Shown here: in pieces, positions 53,501 to 61,335 of the stretch | Layout: each line of letters begins with the position of its first letter | Numbering within the stretch: position 1 is the stretch's first letter | Assembly: GCF_001625565.1 (NCBI RefSeq) | Contig: NZ_AUXS01000086.1 | Coordinates: 1-64,000 of the forward strand | Direction of reading: 5' to 3' | DNA from: Pseudoalteromonas luteoviolacea NCIMB 1944 | Lineage (GTDB): Bacteria > Pseudomonadota > Gammaproteobacteria > Enterobacterales > Alteromonadaceae | DNA: 64,000 bases | Translations under genes and position numbers: made by a program | The notes under the pieces: model-generated | What the model saw: only the letters and a program-made list of their open reading frames with translations | Told to the model about the DNA's origin: nothing | Databases searched by the model: none

Positions 53501-56500
53501 GTGATGCAATCTTGACCCCCTGCCAACACCTGCCAAAACGCGTGCAGTGAATTTGCTTGAGGGTAGCGTCCTGATATACCGATGATGGCAATATCCATGT
53601 CCTGTGCATCGCGGCTTTGATCCAGGCAAGCGCTGGCGACGAGCTCTTTTTGCGCTTCTATCGGTTCAGGTGAACTGGTTGTAGCGGGGATATCACTCGA
53701 ACTGGGCTGTGTCGTCAGGTGCGCCTCAAGTTGAGTGCGGTGTGCAGCCAACATGTATTCAGCCAACTGCGCGATTGTATGATATTCAAAAAACAGGGTT
53801 TTTGGCAGTGCCCCATACACAGACTCCAGCTTATTGGTCAGCTTGGTCACCACCAAAGAGTCTATGCCCAGTTCATCAAAGCCAGTATCCTGATCGAGCT
53901 TTTCCTTTGCATACCCTGTCACTTGCGAGATCAGCGCAGTCAACTGTTCATATACTGACGCCAATAGGGCGTCATCATCGGTGGATAATAAGGGATCAGT
54001 GTGCCCTTGCACCACCGTTTTGCCCGCCCAGGAGTCGCTGTACGCATCGAGTAACTCTTGTAATGTACGATAGGCGTTGGCGGTGTCTAAGCTAAAATCA
54101 TGATCAAAATGCTGATTTAGCTGATTGATAATGGTATGCAACTCTACGATACCAAAGCCTTGCTCATCCAGCTCAACATGCAGGTCAATGGCACTTTGTG
54201 CCACACCGACAACCACAGCGGCAGCGGCGGTAAATCGCGACATGAGTTCACGCTGCACTTGGTCAATATTCGGCGGTGTGGTGTTGGCTGGCTTTGCGAT
54301 AGACTTGGCCGCGCCAATAGAGCGAGAGAAATGATGTTCAAGTTTTGCCGTATCGCCAGCAATGGCTATGGTGCGGGTACGCGTTTGGCGCATCACTTGA
54401 TACAGCGCGGATAATCCCACATCGCGCTCAATAGGCTGCATACCTGACATGTCGTACAGTGCTGTGAGAATATCATCGGATACTTGCATCCCGCCATCAC
54501 GCCACAACCCCCAGCCGATAGCACAACTTTGACCAAAACACAGACCCTGTTCAACGCGTTGTTGTCGCTGCTGCGCATACAGATCCATAAAGGCATTGGC
54601 AGCCGCATAATCTCCCTGCCCAACATTACCAACCATGGAAACCGCTGAAGAGAACAGCACAAAGTGCTCAAGTTCTATCTCTTCACACGCTTGTCCCAAG
54701 TGCCATGCACCATAGGTTTTTGGCGCGAGGACTCGTCGTATGCTTTGTGCATCTTTATTGCGCAGCAGACCATCTTGAATAACCCCTGCACAGTGTAGTA
54801 CCGCATTGATCCCACCATGCTCACGCACGGTATTCTGAACCAAGGTTGTCACTGCGTCGAGCGCGGTCAGATCCACTGCCTCATAGTGCACCGTTGCCCC
54901 CATCTCTTGCAAACGGGAGAGTTGATTTTCTCTGTGCGCATCCAAAGGCCGCTGGCCCGTTAAAATCAAGATAGGCGCCTGCACTTTTTGCGCAATATCG
55001 CACGCACACAAATACCCCAGCTGGCCCAATCCTCCCGTGATCAAATACACCCCTTGATCGCGCCATGGATGAGGCACAGACACAGTGTCAATCACGTCCA
55101 GAGCGCATGCCATTAATTGTGATGCCTCGACTTTGAACCAGTGACAATGCGTTTGAAGTTTCGCCTGTTCAAGCAATTTAAATACCTGCTCTTGGGGCAA
55201 GTTCACGGGCAACTCAATAAGTTGCCCTGTGACGTTATCGTTTTCCAAAGAGTACGTTTTTAACAGTGCCGACATCGCTGGCAGGGTTGACTGTAAGTTG
55301 GACTCTTGGGGGACCACAACTTGCAAAATCTGATGTGACGCGCACTTTGAACGCATAATGACTTCAAATCGCGCCGTCAATTGAATGCAAAATTGCGTAA
55401 AGCTGGTAGCAGGATGTGCCGTCGAACTAGACAAGTGGACAATCCCCTCCCGTGCCGACAAGGCTGGATAATCGCACAATACAATATGTTGCTCTATGTC
55501 TTCGTCCAATAGTTCACTGTGCGTCTCATCCAGTGCCCGCCAACTTGGCGCCATCAGCAACATCCCCGCTTTACTGTGTGTTGTCGAGGATGCCAAAGCA
55601 CCATGGCCATGGGCCGTTACGGGCACAAGCATCGGCGCTTTTGGGATATCAATCTGGGCAAAAGGATAACCGGGTAAACTGACACGCTGATATTGCGCGG
55701 GCTTGCTAGGGTGCCAATCGATTTCCCCCCCTTGAGTCCACAACTCAGCGATATATTGAAACTTTCTCTCTGCGAGCCAATGCCTTACCAGCTGTTGGGC
55801 TGAGGACTCCTGAAACAGTGCCTCAACGCCCCGACTTTTATCTACTTTACCTTGCCACAGCTGCGCACATACCGTGCCCTGCTTAAATGCTTTGAGCATA
55901 TCGAGTAAGGCTTCTAACGAGTCAACTTCACACGCCATGCGATATGGCATGGCTTCTCTGCCTGCTTGCAAGGTATAGGTCATATTGGCCAGTGATAAGG
56001 ATGGCTGCTCAGTCAAAAAGTCGATGTATTTATCCACATAGCGCGCCAGTCCCGACTCGCTTTTTGCAGACAAGACAAATAAATAAGATGACTCAAGCGT
56101 ACTGCTATGTGCACCAGTAGGCGCCTCTTCAACCACAATATGTGCGTTGCTGCCGCCGGCACCAAACGACGATACCCCTGCGCGCCGCTTCGCGTTGCGC
56201 TCTGTCGTATCCAGCTGCCAATCAGTCAGCGAGTGCTGTAACTTGAACGCTGAGGCTGCAAAATCAATGTGTGGGTTTGGTTGCTCAGCATTTAAGGTCG
56301 GCGCGAGCTTTTTATGCTGCATTTGCAATAATACTTTTGTTAGCCCTGCAATACCCGCAGCCGCTTCAAGGTGGCCAATATTGGTTTTGACCGACCCTAG
56401 CGCGCAGAATTGTTGTGCCGATGTATCCGCTTTGTAGGCCTCATCTAAGCCCTTAAACTCTACCGGATCCCCCAGTAGAGTCCCGGTGCCATGCGCTTCA

Positions 56501-59500
56501 ACATAGTTGATATCCGCAGCACAAAGCTCGGCTCTAGACAGAGCAGTACGAATAAGGTTTTGCTGCGCTAACGGGCTCGGTACGGTGTAACCGTTGACCT
56601 TGCCACCGTGGTTTGTTGCTGTGCCGCGGATCACCCCATAAATGTGATCACCATCAGCAATGGCTTTGGCCAAGGGCTTTAACAACACCGCTCCCACCCC
56701 TTCACCGGGCACAAACCCGTTTGCCTGCGCGCCAAACGCACTTAACGTACCGTCTTTGGACAGCACATTGAGTCTGGTGAACTCGGCAAATGTAGAGGGG
56801 TGAGTATAGGCATTCACCCCCCCAGCAACAGCCACATCACACTCACCGGCATAGAGGTGCAAGCAAGCTTCGTGAATGGCCGACAAAGACGACGAGCACG
56901 CGGTATCGACAGGCATGCTGGGGCCGCAAAAATTGAACCGGTAAGAGATCCGATTGGCCGCTGAAAAATAAGAGTCTTTATAATTGTCAAATCCAGCTTT
57001 TGAGATCCCAACAAAGACGCCGACCGTATCGCGTTCCAAGGTCTTAGTGGTGTATCCGGCATCTTCAATAACATGCCAAGCACACTGCATAAAGAGCCGC
57101 TCTTTGGGGCTCATATAAGCAGCTTCAAAAGGCGGTAAATTGAAAAACTCATTGTCGAAATAATTGAGTCCATCTAAAAAACCGCCCCACTTTGCCGCCG
57201 ATTGAAAGCTATCACCTTCACCATCAGCTTGTGCGTCAAAGTACGCTGCTATGGGCCAGCGTTCATTGGGGATCTCGCGAATGCTGCTTTTACCAGCAGC
57301 CAGATTTTGCCAAAACTCAAACACATTGTCCGCATCTGGATATTGCCCAGCAAGCCCGATAATGGCAATGGGTTGTCTCGTGAACGACCGCTTACTCGCG
57401 GTGAATTTCCGGCGTGCACTCGAACCGCTCGTTGACTGCTGAAAATGCCGTTTACAATGGTCAATCAACTTGGCGGGAGTCGTTGCTTCAAACAACACCG
57501 CCGGATCTATCTGAGTGGCTAATTTCGCACTCAATGCTTTTGACACCCGAGATACCAATAGGGAGTCAAACCCCATATCGCTAAATTCCCGCTCAAGGTC
57601 AATGTCCCGCTCTGAAACGCGCAAATGTTCAGCCAGGATTGAAATCAATATCTCAGTAATACGATGTTCATCAGCGCCCGCCGGTACAGGCTCTAAATCC
57701 ATGTGCATCGCGGTATCGTGCGCCGGTGACGCTATATCAGGTGCTATCCAATAGCTTGTTAGGTTAAATTGTGTGCCAGGTAAGTGCACGCGCTGACGCC
57801 CTTCAGGCGATATTTCAGGCCACTCACACTGGCCGGTTTCTAACCATTGTGCCGCAATCGGTTGGGCCCGCTCACTAAGCGCTTGGCTTTGCCCATGTTC
57901 AAATACATCTGAATTCGCTCGCGCCTGTAGTACATCTTCGATCTGCTGCAGTAGCTGCTCCCTCGATGACGCCAAAAAGATGCAGCGATAGTCGTGGCTG
58001 TCTCGGCCATGTCGCAATGTAAATGCCAGACGTGAAAGTGGGTATGCGTACTGACGTAATACTGCGTGTAGCGCAGAGAGTTGGGCAGTGAAACACGCTT
58101 TATTCAGTGCTGACACCGGCAGCGCCCAAACTTGCTCACCTTCGGGCTCCCCCTTAACACTCGGCTCAGACACCTGATCTAGACCTTCAATTAACACGTG
58201 GGCATTATTGCCACCCGCCCCATACGCATGGATCCCCGCCAGTCGATTGCGCGACGTCTTCGGCCACGGTATGGTGTCTGTTGCCAATTGACAGACACTG
58301 TGCTTGGGGTCAATATCCGCACTGATCTGCTCAATTCCGAGTATCTTGTGTATTTTTTCGCTTTGCAAACTATGAATGACTTTGAACAAAGCCCCCAACG
58401 AAGACGCTGAGTGCATATGACCGATCATGGGTTTTAAAGTGCTCACTTTGCACTGCGCCGGGCGCAATGCCACTCCCTGTTGCTGCGCCAGATTATTAAG
58501 TGCAAGGTTAAATGCATCCCACTCGCAAATATCGGCAACCGGATTGCCCATGCCCTGAGCTTCTATATAGTCGACCTCTCGCGGATCTATGTTGGCCTTG
58601 GCGTAACATGCTTGGATCAGAGATGCATGTGCGTTGGTATTGGGTGCAGCAATGGATGCCGAACGATTGCCGTTATAATTTACCGCTGAATTTTTGATCA
58701 CAGCATAAATAGCGTCCCCATCTTTGCGCGCACGGGAATAAGGTTTAAGTAAAATACTGGCGACCCCTTCCGCTCGTAAATAGCCGTCGGCATCTTCACC
58801 AAATGATTTCACTGTCGGTGTTGGACTCATCTGTTGCGATTGCGACAATTTCACGAAGGTATCTGGTCGCAGCAATAAATTAGCCGCCCCAACTATGGCC
58901 TGCTCAATCTCCCCCGCGCGCAGTGCAACTACAGCTCTGTGTATCGCCACAGCAGCACCGGAGCACATTGTATTGACTACTTCACTGGGACCCGAAAAAT
59001 CGAAGTAGTATGAGATATTATTGGCAATCATACTGTCCGATTGATGTAGACTCTCTCCCGTATCATAGCCCGACTCAATCAGGTTCAATAAATACTCATT
59101 GCGTTCAAAACCAACAAAGACCCCGGTATTTGAGCCTTTCAGTGCTTGCGGACAATAGCCTGCATTTTCCAAGGTGTTATACACCGACATCAGTAACAAA
59201 CGTTGCTGGGGATCCATGCGCTCTGCATCATCGGGTAATAACTTAAAAAAGTGTGGGTCAAAGCTTTGGATATCGGGAATAAATCCCCCCCAACGACACC
59301 GCATTTTATCGGACTGAACCTCTCCATCTTGTGCTTCATCAGCATATAAACGCCAGTCAAAGCGCGATTGAGGGATTTCCTCGATCAGTGACTCATCCTT
59401 ATCTAAATGCTGCCAAAACTCGGCTACTGATTGGCAGCCAGGTAAATACCCTTCCAGCCCGACAATGGCGATAGGTTCTAGTTCTGAGGAGTTGCTATTT

Positions 59501-59601
59501 CCTTCGTCGGCACCTTCTTTGTTGGCGGATTGAGCGGTGTGTTTTGTCGCGTATTCACGCATCAAATCCTTGATCGCCAGTCGCTGTTTTTCAATATCCA
59601 A
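50521..59601 (-). CDS. mmpA: MmpA-like trans-AT PKS with beta-branching ACP triplet (3026 aa)
   Basis: Order with rough residues: KS1 (Cys near 211 but QGMGN near 349 instead of HGTGT, a non-elongating KS0)-ACP1 (Ser near 677); KS2 (Cys near 903, HGTGT kept)-KR (GGLGQLG near 1520)-degenerate ACP (GFGIVE near 1813, serine missing)-ACP2 (Ser near 1917); KS3 (Cys near 2177)-three ACPs (Ser near 2734, 2840, 2940). All three last ACPs read DSI(V/T)G(V/M)EW: a tryptophan six residues after the serine, the flag for HCS-type beta-branching. This is the MmpA plan (KS0-ACP, KS-KR-ACP, KS-ACP-ACP) with one extra ACP. It starts 3 nt after the monooxygenase stop codon. The KS0 stage is a plausible site for alpha-hydroxylation by that enzyme. 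Confidence 0.93.
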   Translation of the reverse strand: MDIEKQRLAIKDLMREYATKHTAQSANKEGADEGNSNSSELEPIAIVGLEGYLPGCQSVAEFWQHLDKDESLIEEIPQSRFDWRLYADEAQDGEVQSDKMRCRWGGFIPDIQSFDPHFFKLLPDDAERMDPQQRLLLMSVYNTLENAGYCPQALKGSNTGVFVGFERNEYLLNLIESGYDTGESLHQSDSMIANNISYYFDFSGPSEVVNTMCSGAAVAIHRAVVALRAGEIEQAIVGAANLLLRPDTFVKLSQSQQMSPTPTVKSFGEDADGYLRAEGVASILLKPYSRARKDGDAIYAVIKNSAVNYNGNRSASIAAPNTNAHASLIQACYAKANIDPREVDYIEAQGMGNPVADICEWDAFNLALNNLAQQQGVALRPAQCKVSTLKPMIGHMHSASSLGALFKVIHSLQSEKIHKILGIEQISADIDPKHSVCQLATDTIPWPKTSRNRLAGIHAYGAGGNNAHVLIEGLDQVSEPSVKGEPEGEQVWALPVSALNKACFTAQLSALHAVLRQYAYPLSRLAFTLRHGRDSHDYRCIFLASSREQLLQQIEDVLQARANSDVFEHGQSQALSERAQPIAAQWLETGQCEWPEISPEGRQRVHLPGTQFNLTSYWIAPDIASPAHDTAMHMDLEPVPAGADEHRITEILISILAEHLRVSERDIDLEREFSDMGFDSLLVSRVSKALSAKLATQIDPAVLFEATTPAKLIDHCKRHFQQSTSGSSARRKFTASKRSFTRQPIAIIGLAGQYPDADNVFEFWQNLAAGKSSIREIPNERWPIAAYFDAQADGEGDSFQSAAKWGGFLDGLNYFDNEFFNLPPFEAAYMSPKERLFMQCAWHVIEDAGYTTKTLERDTVGVFVGISKAGFDNYKDSYFSAANRISYRFNFCGPSMPVDTACSSSLSAIHEACLHLYAGECDVAVAGGVNAYTHPSTFAEFTRLNVLSKDGTLSAFGAQANGFVPGEGVGAVLLKPLAKAIADGDHIYGVIRGTATNHGGKVNGYTVPSPLAQQNLIRTALSRAELCAADINYVEAHGTGTLLGDPVEFKGLDEAYKADTSAQQFCALGSVKTNIGHLEAAAGIAGLTKVLLQMQHKKLAPTLNAEQPNPHIDFAASAFKLQHSLTDWQLDTTERNAKRRAGVSSFGAGGSNAHIVVEEAPTGAHSSTLESSYLFVLSAKSESGLARYVDKYIDFLTEQPSLSLANMTYTLQAGREAMPYRMACEVDSLEALLDMLKAFKQGTVCAQLWQGKVDKSRGVEALFQESSAQQLVRHWLAERKFQYIAELWTQGGEIDWHPSKPAQYQRVSLPGYPFAQIDIPKAPMLVPVTAHGHGALASSTTHSKAGMLLMAPSWRALDETHSELLDEDIEQHIVLCDYPALSAREGIVHLSSSTAHPATSFTQFCIQLTARFEVIMRSKCASHQILQVVVPQESNLQSTLPAMSALLKTYSLENDNVTGQLIELPVNLPQEQVFKLLEQAKLQTHCHWFKVEASQLMACALDVIDTVSVPHPWRDQGVYLITGGLGQLGYLCACDIAQKVQAPILILTGQRPLDAHRENQLSRLQEMGATVHYEAVDLTALDAVTTLVQNTVREHGGINAVLHCAGVIQDGLLRNKDAQSIRRVLAPKTYGAWHLGQACEEIELEHFVLFSSAVSMVGNVGQGDYAAANAFMDLYAQQRQQRVEQGLCFGQSCAIGWGLWRDGGMQVSDDILTALYDMSGMQPIERDVGLSALYQVMRQTRTRTIAIAGDTAKLEHHFSRSIGAAKSIAKPANTTPPNIDQVQRELMSRFTAAAAVVVGVAQSAIDLHVELDEQGFGIVELHTIINQLNQHFDHDFSLDTANAYRTLQELLDAYSDSWAGKTVVQGHTDPLLSTDDDALLASVYEQLTALISQVTGYAKEKLDQDTGFDELGIDSLVVTKLTNKLESVYGALPKTLFFEYHTIAQLAEYMLAAHRTQLEAHLTTQPSSSDIPATTSSPEPIEAQKELVASACLDQSRDAQDMDIAIIGISGRYPQANSLHAFWQVLAGGQDCITEVPISRWSHSHYYDAEKGKPGKTYAKWGGFIDGVDKFDPSFFNISPREAEIIEPQERLFLQTAYEAIEDAGYTRASLAQNTALDGSPGAVGVYVGVTYQEYQLYGAQETMLGQPMVLSMSPSSIANRVSYFCDFHGPSLAIDTMCASSLTSIHLACQSLLSGECKAAIAGGVNVSIHPAKYLMLGYGGFASQTGRCKTFSAEADGFVPSEGVGAVLLKPLREALQDGDNIYGVIKGSAVNHGGRTYGYSVPSPAAQQTVITRALAQAKVRPQEISYLEAHGTGTSLGDPIEVAALNKAFSAADSKGNVCAIGSVKSNIGHCESAAGIAGLTKVLLQMKHQQLVPSLHSEQINPKIEFAQSPFIVQQQLAPWPSRDDAPRIAGVSSFGAGGSNAHLIVQEAPKQARLHGNQSAHVQVITLSARSHEQLKEMANNLLHHLRREQLSQDDVQRIAYTLQTGRETFDYRLACMAGDLAEIYIGLELFLAADSVSGETENWLSSAVCTGVVDDNQAQSPSLDPSFLSTIKRSDEAQKDIRCKELVSAWLRGGDIQWHALYRHQSPIKISLPTYPFAAKRYWKPASDEALRAQLVNALSHTPAVLPAPQERKSGKIQLVDPHMFAVKKVTLPTPAQAGERVATSAPQHDLSGEAVTASEMSKTDASEGADTFSKDFLRASLAKALMMNEDEISDNTPFSNIGLDSIVGVEWVRAINAQYNLALAVERVHEYPSINQLHAHLQQSESGETLVVQPKVRETEQATPALEETVETVETVDDEAVITTVIATLANALLLDAGDIRVQSRFVDLGLDSIVGVEWIRAINGHFGTHIEANAVYEHPTPAAFSQYLTSLFAEPQTSTDDVAQLDSTVSLQAPSEYTSLDFLRTSLATVLMMAEQEIKAATRFADLGLDSITGMEWIKVINQTMQLSLNADIVYEHNTLESFSRYIQSQLENKGMQQAQEIIQALQAAQRSDEATQGAHLGVSGQHKEHKQMEEVL
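51190..51216. repeat. Three tandem copies of a 9-bp unit in a PKS linker
   Basis: AACCGTTTC is repeated three times without change. On the coding strand it encodes ETV-ETV-ETV in the acidic linker between the first and second of the three C-terminal ACPs of the MmpA-like PKS. The repeat keeps the frame and probably reflects slippage; linker length could vary between strains. Confidence 0.85.
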
Positions 59602-59604
59602 AAC

Positions 59605-60729
59605 TTATTTCACTCCTGTATATGCTGCTACGAGCTGCTCCAAATGGGGTAAAGAGTCCTTTACTGATGCGTAATCCACGCCAAAGTCCATTAAGCACGC
59701 AATTTCATTCACGCCGATGTCCTGCGCCTGTTTGACGATCCGCTTGCCATCTTCAACGGTGCCGAACAATGCACCGGTCTTAAAATATCGCTGAAAAGCA
59801 TACTCCAAAATACTGTCTTTATCTTGCTCACCAAATTCAGCAGCGCCCTTTTTCTGCAACGAGTCACTGGCCAAGTGGGCTTCCATTGAACTGCGAATAT
59901 ATGCTTTGAATGGGCTTTCCACTGCGCGCTTTACTTGCGAGATGGAATCCCCAATCAAGGTGTGTAGCATCAGTGTGACCACCCCCGTCTCAGGGTCAAA
60001 ACCGGCTCGTTTTCTCGCCGCCCGATAAATGCTGATTTTTCGCTCCATGGAGGCAAGATCAACGCCGTAAAGCATGGTAAATACATTGTGACCACTCGCA
60101 CCTGCCTGCTCAAACCCCTTGTCATTTTGAGCGACTAACATCCACACATTCAACGACTTTTGAATTGGCCTTGGGTAGACTTTGGTCGCATAATAAGCGT
60201 TATCAGGCCCCTCAAACTCAACACTTTCCCCTGCCCACAGTTGTTTAACGATGGCGATCTGCTCCGTCATTTTCTCGCGGCGGTCATCATAGTTATGCGG
60301 GGCATAAATAAAGTCCGGTTTATTCCACCCAGAACCAAACCCCAAATCAACACGCCCATTGGACAAAATATCATTCATCGCCCACCACTCCACCACTTCT
60401 GCTGGGTGGTGCAGTGGCAAGCTCACACCCGCAGTTCGAAAGCGGATATGTTTTGTTTGTGGGATAAGGTAAGCAGCCATGACCGCAGAGTTAGGAAAAA
60501 TCGCACCAAACTCGTGGAAGTGGCGTTCAGGCAAGTAAACCGCGGTGAACTTAGACTGATCTGCAAACTGCGTCAGCGCGGTGATAAAGTCGTATTTCTC
60601 TGAGCTGGTAATGTCTTTGCGGATGTCTGAGAAAAACATCATGCTAAATGCCATTTCTCCAGCCGGCTTGGGATCTGACTTCACAGGTGAAAAGTCAGTA
60701 TCTATACCTAACAGTGCTTGTATCGTCAT
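59605..60729 (-). CDS. mupA: MupA-type FMN-dependent luciferase-like monooxygenase
   Basis: A 374-aa bacterial-luciferase-fold enzyme of the MupA/Atu3671 group that works with PKS/NRPS lines. Seen: SMMFFSD at the N-terminus, the YLPERHFHEFG strand-loop, FRTAGVSLPLHHP, and GRVDLGFGSGWN, all typical of the group. MupA is linked to hydroxylation at C6 of the mupirocin chain, alpha to a thioester. It is the first gene of the 54-kb operon and abuts the MmpA-like PKS. I use the ATG at 60729; the frame runs on to a TTG at 60762 with no ribosome site. It needs reduced FMN from elsewhere. Confidence 0.92.
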   Translation of the reverse strand: MTIQALLGIDTDFSPVKSDPKPAGEMAFSMMFFSDIRKDITSSEKYDFITALTQFADQSKFTAVYLPERHFHEFGAIFPNSAVMAAYLIPQTKHIRFRTAGVSLPLHHPAEVVEWWAMNDILSNGRVDLGFGSGWNKPDFIYAPHNYDDRREKMTEQIAIVKQLWAGESVEFEGPDNAYYATKVYPRPIQKSLNVWMLVAQNDKGFEQAGASGHNVFTMLYGVDLASMERKISIYRAARKRAGFDPETGVVTLMLHTLIGDSISQVKRAVESPFKAYIRSSMEAHLASDSLQKKGAAEFGEQDKDSILEYAFQRYFKTGALFGTVEDGKRIVKQAQDIGVNEIACLMDFGVDYASVKDSLPHLEQLVAAYTGVK

Positions 60730-60977
60730 CAATAATTTTATCCTTAAATTATTCCAGCCCAAAACGACTGCGCTTCAGCACCCTATGTATCGTTACACAT
60801 AAATTTTATAGCGTTGCACATGCGGCAAACACCCTGGCACTGACAATGTGATGTTGTAGAAATCGTATTTGAATCATTTTTGATTATGCAAAATTTTCCC
60901 ACACAATCCAACCATTGTTCGTTGGCAAAATCAGCTTAGGAATTTTTACACGTATTTTTTGTTTCGCTCACCCCATT

Positions 60978-60997
60978 TTGTCTCATGCGTGAGACAA
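60978..60997. promoter_or_regulatory. 20-bp palindrome, copy 2 (candidate regulator or partition site)
   Basis: The plus strand reads TTGTCTCA-TGCG-TGAGACAA. This is the exact reverse complement of the element at 1-20, including the 4-bp centre. So each copy reads the same way relative to the gene it precedes: parB-like to the right of copy 1, PKS operon to the left of copy 2. One further flanking base pair on each side is also symmetric. It lies 248 bp from the monooxygenase start and 338 bp from the ileS start. Binding by the ParB-like protein is inferred. Confidence 0.65.
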
Positions 60998-61001
60998 ATC
61001 T

Positions 61002-61015
61002 TTAATTGCAATTAA
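61002..61015. promoter_or_regulatory. 14-bp perfect AT-rich palindrome beside copy 2
   Basis: TTAATTG and CAATTAA form a perfect palindrome 4 bp from the larger one. Part of it (GCAATTAAT) recurs near 61031-61039. The leader at 1-280 has no equivalent, so this element, if functional, would serve only the PKS/ileS control region, for instance as a second operator. Confidence 0.4.
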
Positions 61016-61249
61016 GGAAATAATCTCTGTGCAATTAATCACCCGCCCCACGGACCATGTCATAACTGCGCCAAGTAGTTTAAACACACAATAAATACAA
61101 TAGGTTAAACAGTTAAATTGATAACATATTTAGGCTCAGATATACAAGGGTTTTACTGTGAGTGAACACCCAATGGTGCTCGGCGCCAGTAAAAACACAC
61201 GCAGAACCAATCATTCTCTTGGAAAATAATCCCATAAGTACCGTAAGCC

Positions 61250-61277
61250 TTTTACGTTGTTGAATTTATGGTATGAT
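61250..61277 (+). promoter_or_regulatory. Possible sigma-70 promoter of ileS
   Basis: TATGAT at 61272-61277 is a good -10 candidate. Upstream, TTTTAC at 61250-61255 gives a 16-bp spacer; it is a weak -35. Transcription would begin about 50 bp before the ATG at 61336. This is the best match I see in the control region but it is not strong. Confidence 0.35.
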
Positions 61278-61335
61278 GAAATATCAGCTTATCGCTACAG
61301 CATAATGAACTCTAATTAAAGGTTACTTTGGCAGA

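Larger units (their letters stand above)
60730..61335. other. Divergent control region between the PKS operon and ileS
   Basis: No gene is seen in these 606 bp. The region must hold the promoters for the long leftward operon and for ileS. It contains the 20-bp palindrome (60978-60997) and a second perfect 14-bp palindrome (61002-61015) only 4 bp further right. I see no lux-box-like element and no T-box leader. An AT-rich TATAAA on the minus strand (60805-60810) could be a -10 for the PKS operon, but its -35 is poor. Confidence 0.6.

Noticed and set aside
50521..59601. Many similar KS-encoding stretches as repeats from recent duplication
   Set aside because: The KS regions share protein motifs but differ widely in DNA, as expected of old paralogous modules.
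60160..60603. 147-aa plus-strand ORF opposite the monooxygenase gene
   Set aside because: It is an antisense shadow of a well-supported gene, without ribosome site or recognisable content; the same applies to the many other short frames opposite or within the PKS genes.
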